The notes: generated by a model not told the origin, from the sequence alone. Shown: positions 1-8,074, numbered from the stretch's first letter. The stretch: DNA of 64,000 nucleotides from Lachnospiraceae bacterium JLR.KK008 (GCA_037015955.1 CP143548.1:2722001-2786000), one strand, 5' to 3'. Translations and numbers: made by a program.

Positions 1-690
1 GACGACCTTCATCTGCGGATAGTCATGATGCAGTCTCGCAAACGACCGCAGCAGCATCTCATGATTTTTGTTGGCATCGAGCCTTCCCACCATCACGATC
101 TCATTTGCTCTCGCACCTTCCCAGCGCGCCTTCATAAAACTCTCATCCAGCACATTGGGCAGCACTGAGGAATGCGCCCGTACCGGAGCCGGGAACGATT
201 CCATGGCATCTTCTGTCTGAAAGATCACTCCCGCCGCTCTGGCAAACAATCTGTCCGCCAGTCTCTTCTGAAACCGGGACGGATATTCATGAGCCGGGTC
301 ACTGCGCACCGAGAGAATGACCGGAGTCCGTTTTCCCCGGACGGAACACATCGTATACAAATTCATTTTTCCAATAAAGGAGACGATGATGTCCGGCTCC
401 TCCCGTTCCCAAATCGCCCGTAACGTTCTGACTCTGGCGGGGACTTTCCCCAGTCTGCCAAATGGCGCGCCTTTGATCTCCTCTTCCAGCAGCAGCCGTC
501 TGGCAGGAAACGTGATCTCATATTCTTCCGGCACTTTTCTCGAAGTGACAAGCAAAATCTGATAGCCGTTTTTCCAGAAATGTTCCGCCACATTGACGGC
601 TACATGCTCCGCGCCGCCTTTGCCAAAGCTATTGATCACAAATGCGATTTTCTTTTTTACTGCCTGCGGCGTCTCTGCTGCTTTACTCAT
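1..690 (-). CDS. GT4 glycosyltransferase, partial (3' end outside window)
   Basis: The frame opens at the ATG at 690 and stays open to base 1, so about 230 N-terminal residues are visible. The start has the GT-B signature K-I-A-F-V-I-N-S-F-G-K-G-G-A-E-H-V. A later stretch reads V-G-R-L-D-A-N-K-N-H, the donor-domain entry typical of GT4 enzymes. It should transfer a sugar from a nucleotide donor on the cytoplasmic face. The start overlaps the stop of the upstream gene by 8 bases (ATGAGTAA), so the two are translationally coupled. It is clearly paralogous to that neighbour: both have V-S-F-I-G-K-x-N-L and S-V-R-S-x-P. Donor and acceptor cannot be told from sequence. Confidence 0.85.
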   Translation of the reverse strand, partial: MSKAAETPQAVKKKIAFVINSFGKGGAEHVAVNVAEHFWKNGYQILLVTSRKVPEEYEITFPARRLLLEEEIKGAPFGRLGKVPARVRTLRAIWEREEPDIIVSFIGKMNLYTMCSVRGKRTPVILSVRSDPAHEYPSRFQKRLADRLFARAAGVIFQTEDAMESFPAPVRAHSSVLPNVLDESFMKARWEGARANEIVMVGRLDANKNHEMLLRSFARLHHDYPQMKVV

Positions 691-1789
691 TGTTCCGGCC
701 CTTTATGATGTCCTCCACATATGCTTTCCACTCACCGTTGATCCGGTCAGGATGAAGCGTCTGACTAAATGCAAGCGCGCCCTGGCGCAGCCGCTCTTCC
801 AGCTCTCTGTCATTTAAAATCCGCAGGATCGCCGCCGCCATCTTCTCCGCATCACGGACCGGCACGAGCAGTCCCGTCTCTTTGTCGCGCACAAGCGCCG
901 CCGCGCCGCCGCTCGGACAATCTGTCGATACGACCGGTATCCCAAGGGCAAACGCCTCCGCGATCGCATTGGGCATTCCCTCAAAGTCAGAAGACAGCAC
1001 GAACAGTCTCGCTGTCTCCATATCTCCGGCGATGTCCCGGCTGTCTCCAGGCAGATTTACCTTATCCGAAAGACCTAGCTTCTTCACCCGCTTTTTCACC
1101 GTCTCCATGCAGTCTCCATCGCCATAGATCGTCAGGCGCATCTCCGGTCTCTCTTTTACTACCAGCGCAAACGCCTCCACAAGCAGTTTATGATTCTTCA
1201 CCGGGTCCATCCGCCCGGCCGTGACAATTTCATTCCTGCGTTCGCCGGCAAACGGCTCCCTCAAAAATTCCGGCGACAGCGGATTTAACAGAATACGGGA
1301 TTTTTTCCGTACCGGTTTCGGGAAAAAGGCACGTGCGCCCTCCGACTGAAAGGCGATGCCGTCCGCCAGACAAAACAGGAATCTGGCCAGCGTCCCCCGC
1401 AGCTTCCCTGCGTATTCCCGCTCCGGCGCGCTGCGCACCGATACGATCACCTTTGTCTTCAGGCCAAGCGACGCGAGAATCGCCCGCAGATTCGTCTTAC
1501 CGATAAACGAGACGATTGCCTCCGCGTTCGTCTTTTTCAGAAGTTTCCGCAGCATCGTCACTCTTCTGACGACGTTTGTCACACGCCCGGCAATGCTTCT
1601 GCACTCCCCCGTCCGCAGCACAACTTTATGAATGCCTTTCGCCAGCGGATACAATCCTTCCTCCGGCTCTAGCGTCACCATATAGACCCGGTAGCCCTGC
1701 GTATGAAAATAGTTGGCCAGATTGGCGATCACGCGCTCTGCTCCGCCCCGGGTCAGAGTGGCAATATAAAATACGATCGTTTTTTTCAT
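683..1789 (-). CDS. GT4 family glycosyltransferase
   Basis: A 368-residue GT-B enzyme of the RfaB/PimB type. It begins M-K-K-T-I-V-F-Y-I-A-T-L-T-R-G-G-A-E-R-V, the usual GT4 acceptor-domain loop. The donor half contains A-G-R-M-D-P-V-K-N-H and the E-G-M-P-N-A-I-A-E-A-F-A-L-G motif near residues 280-295, which holds the E-x7-E pair that contacts the nucleotide sugar. I chose the ATG at 1789, which overlaps the previous stop as ATGA. A GTG at 1846 would add 19 residues lying inside the upstream gene, which is less likely. It is the tandem paralogue of the downstream partial GT4. Specificity is unknown. Confidence 0.88.
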   Translation of the reverse strand: MKKTIVFYIATLTRGGAERVIANLANYFHTQGYRVYMVTLEPEEGLYPLAKGIHKVVLRTGECRSIAGRVTNVVRRVTMLRKLLKKTNAEAIVSFIGKTNLRAILASLGLKTKVIVSVRSAPEREYAGKLRGTLARFLFCLADGIAFQSEGARAFFPKPVRKKSRILLNPLSPEFLREPFAGERRNEIVTAGRMDPVKNHKLLVEAFALVVKERPEMRLTIYGDGDCMETVKKRVKKLGLSDKVNLPGDSRDIAGDMETARLFVLSSDFEGMPNAIAEAFALGIPVVSTDCPSGGAAALVRDKETGLLVPVRDAEKMAAAILRILNDRELEERLRQGALAFSQTLHPDRINGEWKAYVEDIIKGRNNE

Positions 1790-2700
1790 CCTTCGCTTCC
1801 TCTGATCTTCCACCATAGCTTTTTCCCTATCGTCCAAAGGCTGCACTCCCGGTGCAGAATATCAATCACCTCATAGCGCTCACTGCAGTTGTAAGTATGA
1901 ATGCCAACCGCATGGACTCCATCGATATGAATCTGCTGTGGAGACAATCTTGTATACACATGTTCCGCAAATCCGCTCCCATCCAGCCGTTCAACCTGAT
2001 TGATGAGAAGTTCCTGTCCATAATAATCGGTACAGTTCTGGGCCGAACGATACAAAACTCCGTTTTCTTCCATAACCGCGCCGCCCGGACGGACAGTGGC
2101 AGATTTCCCGGAAGCATAGACCTTTTTTCTTTTTATGATACGGAACTGCTCCTTCTCCATCTCGCAGAGAAAGATCTCCAGCCTGCCCTCCACATATGTA
2201 AAAAAATAAGATACGTGGTCAGACGTGGGAAATATCGTCGTGTCGACTGCCGGAAAGTCAAACAATGTCTCTGCTTTTTCCCAGCGGTCCGGATAATGCA
2301 GGCAGCGGTACAGCCTCACTTCCCCCGCCTTTCGCGTCTCCGGCAGCAGATAGATCTCCTTTCCGTAGCGAAACACCTGAGGATAAGACAGATGAAACGG
2401 CTCTTCCAGTACAGGGACCGGCCCGGCCGACGCATCGTCCAGATTACGGCACCAGAGCGTTCCCTTCATATCCGTCAGATCCTGTCTCTCATAAAACAGC
2501 CATGTATCGCCGTTATATTCAAAGAGAAACGGGTCTGCCTGCGTGATAAAGCGTCTCTGTGGGAGCAGACGGAATCCATCCGTACAACAGTCATGAATGA
2601 GACTGTCCCCGCCATGTGCACTCCTGTCTCTTTTTCTGTATGCTGTTACCCAGTAATCGCAGCGCATCATTCTCAGGATGCGCTCTCTCAGTCTGCTCAT
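1786..2700 (-). CDS. GH43-like five-bladed propeller protein (GINT1 N-terminal-like)
   Basis: 304 residues, no signal peptide or membrane span. The repeated pattern Q-A-D-P-F-L-F-E-Y-N-G, Y-P-Q-V-F-R-Y-G-K-E-I-Y-L-L-P-E and T-T-I-F is that of the arabinanase/levansucrase-like beta-propeller found in the N-terminal domain of plant inositolphosphorylceramide glycosyltransferase and in bacterial glycan loci. The acidic residues in D-P-F and L-L-P-E are conserved family positions. No classical GT or hydrolase catalytic set can be assigned with certainty. Start and stop overlap neighbouring glycosyltransferases (ATGA at both ends), so it is co-translated with sugar-transfer genes. A role in adding or recognising a sugar during repeat assembly is inference only. 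Confidence 0.6.
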   Translation of the reverse strand: MSRLRERILRMMRCDYWVTAYRKRDRSAHGGDSLIHDCCTDGFRLLPQRRFITQADPFLFEYNGDTWLFYERQDLTDMKGTLWCRNLDDASAGPVPVLEEPFHLSYPQVFRYGKEIYLLPETRKAGEVRLYRCLHYPDRWEKAETLFDFPAVDTTIFPTSDHVSYFFTYVEGRLEIFLCEMEKEQFRIIKRKKVYASGKSATVRPGGAVMEENGVLYRSAQNCTDYYGQELLINQVERLDGSGFAEHVYTRLSPQQIHIDGVHAVGIHTYNCSERYEVIDILHRECSLWTIGKKLWWKIRGSEG

Positions 2701-3761
2701 GCCAGCTCCTCATACCGTCTGACCATCTCTCTGATGTCAAACCCCTTCTCCGCAAACAGCCGCTCATCCGCTGCTTTCCGTTCTTCCTCCGCCAGCGCCA
2801 GAATCCGCTCCGCCCACTCGGCCGCAGGACGTTCCAGCGACATTCTGTGCACGAGCGGCGTCACATCCACATCGCCTGTGATCACATCGGACACCAGATT
2901 GGGCAAACCGCTGCACTGCGCCTCCACCATGGCGATCGGCAGTCCCTCATATCTGGATGGAAACAAAAAGACATCCATCGCCTGCAGCAGAGTCCCCGTA
3001 TCGGTGCGTACGCCGAGCAGGACCACACGGTCTTCCAGTCCGAGCGCCCGGCGTTTCTCCTCGATCTGCTTCCGCATCGCGCCGTCTCCGGCAAATATCA
3101 TCTTCGCATCGGGACGTCTCTTTACAAGCTCCGCCATGATGTCCAGCATAAACAGATGGTTCTTAACCGGAAGCAGATTGCCGACATGACCAACAACAAG
3201 ACAGTCCGCCCATCCTTCCGCTTTCCGCGTCCGCTCTCTCTTTTCCGGATCGTACGCAAAATCCTCCAGACGGATGGCGTTGATCACCACCTCAAAAGGC
3301 GCCTTGCCATACAGCCAGCGGCCCGCCTTCTCCGAGCAGGCAAACCGCCGGGTACAGAGCATGTTGAGAAGCGGCCGGAACAATCGGTGCATCGTTACAT
3401 TCGGTGTGCTCGTGGAATGCGAATGCGCGATCCGTACGTTTGCACCACCCAGCTTCGCCGCCAGCAGATCGACCGCCACCGTGGATATATCCGTATGCCG
3501 GAATACGATCCGGTAATGCCCTTTCCGGATGACCCGGCAGATCTCCCGGAAATTTTTTATGGGGCTGACAGCCTTTCTTGTCACATAAAAGAGTCTGCCG
3601 CCCAGCGCCTTAATCTCCTCGTCAAAGCTCACGTCCCGGTGTTCATGCACGATAAAGTCAAACTGCACTTTCTGTCTGTCAATATTTCTGTAAACATTCA
3701 TAATAAAGTTACCGATGCCGCTCGGCGACATGGAACCTACGATATGGATCATCCGCACCAT
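2697..3761 (-). CDS. GT4 glycosyltransferase (EpsF-like)
   Basis: 354 residues, GT-B fold. It begins M-V-R-M-I-H-I-V-G-S-M-S-P-S-G-I-G-N-F, a start seen in EpsF/CapM-type enzymes, followed by the F-D-F-I-V-H-E segment. The donor domain has V-G-H-V-G-N-L-L-P-V-K-N-H, F-A-G-D-G, and the E-G-L-P-I-A-M-V-E-A-Q-C-S-G-L-P motif near residue 275. The protein should add one hexose or N-acetylhexosamine to a lipid-linked oligosaccharide in the cytoplasm. It overlaps its downstream neighbour by ATGA and lies 3 bases from the epimerase upstream, consistent with one operon. Donor unknown. Confidence 0.87.
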   Translation of the reverse strand: MVRMIHIVGSMSPSGIGNFIMNVYRNIDRQKVQFDFIVHEHRDVSFDEEIKALGGRLFYVTRKAVSPIKNFREICRVIRKGHYRIVFRHTDISTVAVDLLAAKLGGANVRIAHSHSTSTPNVTMHRLFRPLLNMLCTRRFACSEKAGRWLYGKAPFEVVINAIRLEDFAYDPEKRERTRKAEGWADCLVVGHVGNLLPVKNHLFMLDIMAELVKRRPDAKMIFAGDGAMRKQIEEKRRALGLEDRVVLLGVRTDTGTLLQAMDVFLFPSRYEGLPIAMVEAQCSGLPNLVSDVITGDVDVTPLVHRMSLERPAAEWAERILALAEEERKAADERLFAEKGFDIREMVRRYEELA

Positions 3762-3764
3762 CTG

Positions 3765-4748
3765 TTATTTCTCCGACAGGTTTTCTTTGTACCAGGCAAT
3801 GGCAAGCGCGATTCCCTGCTCAAAATCGTACTCCGGATCATATCCCAGAAGTGTTCTCGCCTTAGTAATGTCCGCATTGGAATGCTTGATGTCTCCCGCT
3901 CTGTCCGGCCCGAAATTCGGCTCGATTTCTTTGCCCAGCGCCTTGCAGAGATGATGATAGATGTCGATCAGATACTCCCTGCCGCCATACGCGATATTGA
4001 ATGCCTGTCCGGCCGCTTCCCCCGGCGCCAGGCAGGCCTTCAGATTCGCCTCCAGCACATTGTCAATATAAGTGAAATCTCTCGACTGCTTTCCGTCGCC
4101 GTTGATTGTCGGCGCCTCGTCCCGCAGAAGCTGACGGATAAACTTTGGTATCACCGCCGCATAAGCCCCGTCCGGGTCCTGTCGTCTGCCAAATACATTG
4201 AAGTAGCGCATCCCGTAAGTGTCAAGGCCGTACAGCTTATGGTACAGTCTGCCATACTCTTCATCCACCCGTTTCGTCAACGCGTACGGAGAGAGCAGAT
4301 TCCCTTCCTGCCCCTCCACTTTTGGCAGTACCGGATGATCTCCATATACCGAAGAACTGGAAGCATAGATAAACTTCTTCACCCCCTGCACCCTGGCTGC
4401 CTCCATCATATTGAGCGTACCTCTGATATTGATCTCTTCATACAGAAGCGGCATCTCAATGCTTCTCGGCACGCTGCCCCAGGCAGCCTGATTGAGCACA
4501 TAAGACACCCCCTCGCACACTTCCATACAAGTGTCGAGATCCCGAATGTCGCCCTTGATGAACGTATAATTCTCTCTGTCTGTTAAAAAATCTATATTTT
4601 CCTGTTTTCCTGTCGACATATTGTCCAGGCAGCGCACCTGGTAGCCCATATCGGTGATCGCCTCGCACAGGTTGGACCCGATAAATCCGGCGCCTCCTGT
4701 CACTAAGAAAATACTGTCTTTCGGAAACTGTAACTGCTTATATCCCAT
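3765..4748 (-). CDS. wbpP: UDP-N-acetylglucosamine C4-epimerase, WbpP/TviC type
   Basis: 327-residue extended short-chain dehydrogenase. The NAD loop T-G-G-A-G-F-I-G-S lies at 17-25, the S-S-S-S-V-Y-G segment near 130-136, and the Y155-x3-K159 catalytic pair is present. The conserved G-S-V-P-R-S-I, R-Y-F-N-V-F-G-R-R-Q-D-P and G-A-Y-A-A-V-I-P-K stretches match the UDP-GlcNAc-preferring epimerases WbpP and TviC. It would interconvert UDP-GlcNAc and UDP-GalNAc. Together with the TviB-type dehydrogenase at 8.1-9.4 kb this predicts UDP-GalNAcA supply, as in the Vi antigen and P. aeruginosa O6 pathways. Activity on uronic-acid forms cannot be excluded. Confidence 0.85.
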   Translation of the reverse strand: MGYKQLQFPKDSIFLVTGGAGFIGSNLCEAITDMGYQVRCLDNMSTGKQENIDFLTDRENYTFIKGDIRDLDTCMEVCEGVSYVLNQAAWGSVPRSIEMPLLYEEINIRGTLNMMEAARVQGVKKFIYASSSSVYGDHPVLPKVEGQEGNLLSPYALTKRVDEEYGRLYHKLYGLDTYGMRYFNVFGRRQDPDGAYAAVIPKFIRQLLRDEAPTINGDGKQSRDFTYIDNVLEANLKACLAPGEAAGQAFNIAYGGREYLIDIYHHLCKALGKEIEPNFGPDRAGDIKHSNADITKARTLLGYDPEYDFEQGIALAIAWYKENLSEK

Positions 4749-4772
4749 TGTGATCGTCCTTTCTGAAACTGT

Positions 4773-6290
4773 TTATTTCTGCGCGTTCTCTGACTCTGAT
4801 TCGGATGTCAGGAAGCATCCCAGGCCTGTCCATCCTGTCCGCAGACGCACCGCCTCCGTCAGGCACATCAGACCCGCAATGTAAAACAATGCCGTATTGT
4901 AGATCATATACCGCGAGAGGCACATGATCAAAAGCGCAGTGGCAAATACATTGGCACAGATCATCAGCAGGGCAAACAACATCAGAAGCGCCGCCTTGCT
5001 CTGCCTGTCTTTTTTATATAAATATAGCACAAGTATGACTGCAAGCAAATAAATAATCGCTGAATAAACGCCCATGACCGTACCACTGGCGGACACGGAA
5101 CGTGTGAGGCCGCTGACAACGGTGGCAAAGTAATTGGATACATAGGCACCGAGCAACCCCGGCAGCAGTTCCCTGTCCATCTGCGCGGCCACGCGCACCA
5201 CCTCATTGAGTATCTCGTCATCTGCGATCCCTTTCTGCTGCGCATAGCCAAACAGAGTGGGCTGCTGGATCTCAAAGCCAATCACATCATAATATTCCTC
5301 ATAGTGATAGGCACGGCCCAATATCCCCTCCGGCGCCTGTGCCCGCGTCATCCCGCCCGCTTCCATCTGTGCGTGCATTTCCAGAAACAAGGCCTTTTGC
5401 TGCGGGTCAGTCAATGCACTGGCATCTGATTCCTCTGACAGGTATAAAAGCGTCGTCAGCATATTATAGCTGCCGGTAGCCGCTCCCGTATATCCCCTGT
5501 GCACGATGTTATTATATCCCTTATGAAACAGACTGCGCCCGCCTACGAATACAAGAACAGACAGTAGCAGCGCCACTGCGCCTTTCCACCTCCGGCTGCG
5601 GACCGTCTCAAAGAGAATGACCGCACACCAGGCCGCAAAGGTGACAAACATCTGATTTCTCGTAAGGACGAGCAGCAGGGAACACCCACACGCCAGACCG
5701 TAATACCTGCCCTTTTTCTTCTGTGAAAGCAGCCCCTGTATCATACAGGCTGTAAACATAAAAAACAGCGGGAATGTGATACCCTCCGTCAGCACGGCTT
5801 TGTTCAGCACCATATGTGACGAGGAGGCAAGCGGAGTGAGCACAAAAGGAATGAGTGTGCACAGCGCAGTCAGTATTGTCAGCGGCCAGTTCAACCGGAA
5901 TGCCCTGCGGATAACCTGCGTCAGATAATAGCAGGCCAATGCCGCCAGCAGACTCTGCAGCAGCATCGATACCTGCAGCGCCGGCCAGGTGCGGATCAGC
6001 TCCATTGCTTTCTCACTCTCAAGCTGCCCTGACGAGGCAAGCCATACAATCGTATCCTTTTCCCGGAATATCAAACGGAAAAACGCCAGGAACAGCGGAT
6101 ACAGCGGCTCTCTTCCGGCCTGCATGGAAATATAAGAACCGGAATCCGGATAGATACCGATCGGCGCCAGATAACAGAGCAGCCCGAAAAATGACAAAAA
6201 GGCGCCAAGCAGCAACCCCTGCTTCACCCCTTCCTGTCCGCCTTTATATCGTCTGTCTTTTTTCTCTATCCTGTCACTCTTACTCTTCAT
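4773..6290 (-). CDS. Polytopic membrane protein, GT-C-like
   Basis: About 505 residues with roughly ten hydrophobic helices. After the first helix comes Y-P-D-S-G-S-Y-I-S-M-Q-A-G-R-E-P-L-Y-P, an acidic first extracytoplasmic loop of the kind that carries the catalytic Asp in GT-C enzymes, which use polyprenyl-phosphate sugars. No specific family could be named. The ATG at 6290 overlaps the stop of the PIG-L gene as ATGA and is preferred over the upstream start at 6302. A role in decorating a lipid-linked glycan outside the membrane is inference from topology and neighbours. It resembles the other large membrane proteins in this window (19.0, 22.0, 25.0 and 48.7 kb) in architecture. Confidence 0.6.
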   Translation of the reverse strand: MKSKSDRIEKKDRRYKGGQEGVKQGLLLGAFLSFFGLLCYLAPIGIYPDSGSYISMQAGREPLYPLFLAFFRLIFREKDTIVWLASSGQLESEKAMELIRTWPALQVSMLLQSLLAALACYYLTQVIRRAFRLNWPLTILTALCTLIPFVLTPLASSSHMVLNKAVLTEGITFPLFFMFTACMIQGLLSQKKKGRYYGLACGCSLLLVLTRNQMFVTFAAWCAVILFETVRSRRWKGAVALLLSVLVFVGGRSLFHKGYNNIVHRGYTGAATGSYNMLTTLLYLSEESDASALTDPQQKALFLEMHAQMEAGGMTRAQAPEGILGRAYHYEEYYDVIGFEIQQPTLFGYAQQKGIADDEILNEVVRVAAQMDRELLPGLLGAYVSNYFATVVSGLTRSVSASGTVMGVYSAIIYLLAVILVLYLYKKDRQSKAALLMLFALLMICANVFATALLIMCLSRYMIYNTALFYIAGLMCLTEAVRLRTGWTGLGCFLTSESESENAQK

Positions 6291-6916
6291 CTCTCCAGCC
6301 ACTTAATAACCTGAAAACCTTCTGCATAGGATACCCCGTTCTGGCGTCCGTTATTCTCCGCATCGTTTTTAAAGTACGCGATCTTTCCTTCCTTCACCCT
6401 GCCGGAGTCGGAACGGTACAGACGCATAAGCGCTTCTTTCTTTTCCCACATATCAGAAATATCCACGAAAAAATTCGGTACAAACGGCGTCTCTGACTGA
6501 TACCAGGTACACCGGTAACCAAGCATCCGCGGCACATGCCTGCCCGCATGAATGGCAGCTCTCGCCAATGCTCTGTGATCATGCTGGATGTCTCCCGGGA
6601 AATGTGTATAGATGAGATCAAATTTCTGTTTCTCAATCATATGCACGAGCTTCGCATTCAGATTGTCTTCAAACTCCAGACGAAGCGTCTCAAATCCGCC
6701 ACAGATCAACTTGCCGCCGAGAATCCCCGCAGCCTCCTGCGCGTCCTGAAACACAATGTCATCCTTTCTCACTTCCTGACGCTCGGAATTAAGAATCCCG
6801 GAAGTTGCTGCCACAAAGAGCGTGATTTTGTCCCCTTTTTGCCTGTGTCGTAAAAGTGCTCCTCCGCAGCCGATTTCGATGTTGTTAAAATGAGATCCCA
6901 CTGCCAGTACGTTCAT
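6287..6916 (-). CDS. PIG-L (LmbE) family protein with altered active-site motif
   Basis: 209 residues. The family core is clear: an N-terminal beta strand, then G-C-G-G at 16-19, and Q-H-D-H-R-A near residue 112 supplying the second metal histidine region. Normal PIG-L N-deacetylases carry A-H-P-D-D-x-E, where the two Asp are catalytic base and zinc ligand. Here the segment reads S-H-F-N-N-I-E (residues 8-14), so both Asp are Asn. The protein may use metal differently, act on an unusual substrate, or be inactive. A good GGAGG site precedes the ATG (AAGGAGGCTGATGTTATG), making this the first gene of the left-hand run. It could deacetylate an N-acetyl sugar in the pathway with WbpP. Confidence 0.75.
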   Translation of the reverse strand: MNVLAVGSHFNNIEIGCGGALLRHRQKGDKITLFVAATSGILNSERQEVRKDDIVFQDAQEAAGILGGKLICGGFETLRLEFEDNLNAKLVHMIEKQKFDLIYTHFPGDIQHDHRALARAAIHAGRHVPRMLGYRCTWYQSETPFVPNFFVDISDMWEKKEALMRLYRSDSGRVKEGKIAYFKNDAENNGRQNGVSYAEGFQVIKWLER

Positions 6917-7466
6917 AACATCAGCCTCCTTCCGTTAATATATTATGTCAGTCGAAGTTATGGGTTAATTATACCATTATTATCCATATTAGACAATCGC
7001 GGGGTTAGCACGGGTGACAACAAATGCAAAAAGAAACAACCGGTAATCAATACTTGTGCTCTAACCCTATTTACTGATTTCATTAAGTTTCAATTTTTTA
7101 ATTCTCTCTATCGTCAAATCTTTTCCGCATCTCCTGATAAAGTCAAGAACATATACCTTAGGTCTTGAGCCTTTAAAAAAGGCACTGTGGTTGTATATCT
7201 CCACATACTTCTGTTCCTGTTTAATCGCTTTTTTTAGCAAATTCTTTCTTAATATTTTCTATTTTCTCATATAATTGGTAAGCTACCAATACTTTATCCG
7301 CATTTATACTGTCATTAAATATATCATCATATTTTAATATAACATTTGACGTATTAATCGAGTTAATGTCCTGTACGGGCGATGATTATAATGCTCCATA
7401 ACCGCTTCGCAGAAATTGTTTTTTGCCACTTTCGTAACCATTTCATGTATACATATTGTTATTTCG
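6917..7466. other. AT-rich intergenic island
   Basis: About 600 bases lie between the PIG-L start and the toxin-antitoxin genes. The stretch is visibly richer in A+T than the flanking glycan genes. On the minus strand it holds a decayed reading frame (listed separately). On the plus strand its right end merges into the promoter of the antitoxin gene. I see no tRNA, no clear insertion-sequence ends and no convincing terminator. Together with the toxin-antitoxin pair, it splits what was probably one continuous operon between the dehydrogenase at 8.1 kb and the PIG-L gene. Confidence 0.6.
7067..7441 (-). pseudogene. Decayed small ORF of unknown function (frameshifted)
   Basis: Three minus-strand segments read as one protein if two frameshifts are allowed. 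An ATG at 7441 opens a frame through C-E-A-V-M-E-H-Y-N-H-R-P. A shift near 7376 leads into V-Q-D-I-N-S-I-N-T-S-N and K-V-L-V-A-Y-Q-L-Y-E-K-I. A further single-base shift in a run of seven A (about 7228-7234) leads into K-Q-E-Q-K-Y-V-E-I-Y-N-H-S-A, and the frame ends with TAG at 7067. The inferred product is about 125 residues and hydrophilic. I do not recognise it. Base use is AT-rich like the toxin-antitoxin genes beside it, so it probably arrived with them. The shifts could also be sequencing errors or, in the A run, slippage. Confidence 0.4.
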
Positions 7467-7481
7467 GTTGACAATGTATAC
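7445..7481 (+). promoter_or_regulatory. Paired ATGTATAC repeats, probable antitoxin operator
   Basis: The octamer ATGTATAC occurs at 7445-7452 and again at 7474-7481, 29 bases apart. Each copy contains the palindrome GTATAC. The second copy lies in the spacer between the -35 and -10 boxes of the toxin-antitoxin promoter. Autoregulation by antitoxin dimers binding paired palindromes at the promoter is the rule for DinJ/RelB systems, so this is the likely operator. Confidence 0.55.
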
Positions 7482-7496
7482 CGTATTACGTATTAT
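7468..7496 (+). promoter_or_regulatory. Sigma-A type promoter of the toxin-antitoxin operon
   Basis: TTGACA at 7468-7473 is a perfect -35 box. A 17-base spacer follows, then TATTAT at 7491-7496, one mismatch from the consensus -10. The antitoxin ATG lies 27 bases further on, preceded by an AAAGGCGGTG ribosome site (7508-7517). Confidence 0.8.
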
Positions 7497-7522
7497 ATAA
7501 ATAAATGAAAGGCGGTGAAAAT

Positions 7523-7795
7523 ATGGCAACAGCACCAACCCAGATTCGCATTGACTCAGAGATAAAAAAACAGGCCACTGACCTGTTTAACAACCTAGGC
7601 CTTGATATGTCCAGCGCCGTAAATCTGTTTCTTCACCAATGTGTCCTTCATGGCGGCATCCCTTTTCATATAGAAATGCCTCGTTACAGCCAGCGTACGT
7701 TGGACGCAATGGAAGAAGCCCGACAAATTTCATGCAATCCCGACAGCAGTGGATATACTAACATGGAAGAACTGAAGAAAGCTCTGGACGATTAA
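7523..7795 (+). CDS. dinJ: RelB/DinJ family antitoxin
   Basis: 90 residues. The N-terminal ribbon-helix-helix reads T-Q-I-R-I-D-S-E-I-K-K-Q-A-T, then L-G-L-D-M-S-S-A-V-N-L-F-L, the DNA-binding and dimerisation part of DinJ/RelB antitoxins. The C-terminal half, rich in Gln, Glu and Asp, is the expected toxin-wrapping tail. I place the start at 7523 rather than 7505, because AAAGGCGGTG lies just upstream of 7523 and the 6 extra residues are not family-like. It should neutralise the toxin encoded directly after it and repress its own promoter. The gene runs against the surrounding glycan operon, a sign of insertion. Confidence 0.9.
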   Translation: MATAPTQIRIDSEIKKQATDLFNNLGLDMSSAVNLFLHQCVLHGGIPFHIEMPRYSQRTLDAMEEARQISCNPDSSGYTNMEELKKALDD

Positions 7796-8074
7796 ATGTA
7801 CACAATCAAATTCACTACCGCTTACAAAAAAAGTTATAAGCGTATCAAAAAGCGAGGGCTTGATCTCTCCCTTCTCGACAAAGTTGTTGACACATTGCGT
7901 CAGGGAAAACAATTAGATGAAAAGTATCACGATCATCAACTCGGCGGCAAATTTCAGGGGTTCCACGAGTGCCACATAAAACCAGACTGGCTTCTTGTCT
8001 ATTTGCTTGAACATGACATTCTGACACTGACACTCGTGGATACCGGATCACATGCAGATATTTTCAATATGTGA
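7796..8074 (+). CDS. yafQ: YafQ family mRNA interferase toxin
   Basis: 92 residues of the RelE/YafQ fold. The residues known to matter in E. coli YafQ are all in place: H47 in D-H-Q-L, H60 in E-C-H-I, D64-W65 in P-D-W-L, H86 in G-S-H-A-D, and F90. Members cleave mRNA at the ribosome and halt translation until the antitoxin binds. The ATG follows the antitoxin stop with no spacer (TAAATG), so expression is coupled. The active-site set looks intact, so the toxin is probably functional. It converges with the dehydrogenase gene 39 bases away, with no obvious terminator between them. Confidence 0.92.
   Translation: MYTIKFTTAYKKSYKRIKKRGLDLSLLDKVVDTLRQGKQLDEKYHDHQLGGKFQGFHECHIKPDWLLVYLLEHDILTLTLVDTGSHADIFNM

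Noticed and set aside
1852-4586. Long plus-strand open frames (445 and 656 codons) across the left-hand genes
   Set aside because: They lie antisense to clearly conserved genes, lack ribosome sites and translate to low-complexity Arg/His/Pro-rich sequence, a mirror effect of the minus-strand codons.
6890-7168. 92-codon plus-strand frame in the gap
   Set aside because: No ribosome site and antisense to the PIG-L start and the decayed minus-strand frame.
7381-7441. Possible IS3-type transposase end (H-Y-N-H-R-P)
   Set aside because: The short motif is suggestive, but no DDE residues, no inverted repeats and no further transposase similarity are seen; kept only as part of the unknown decayed gene.
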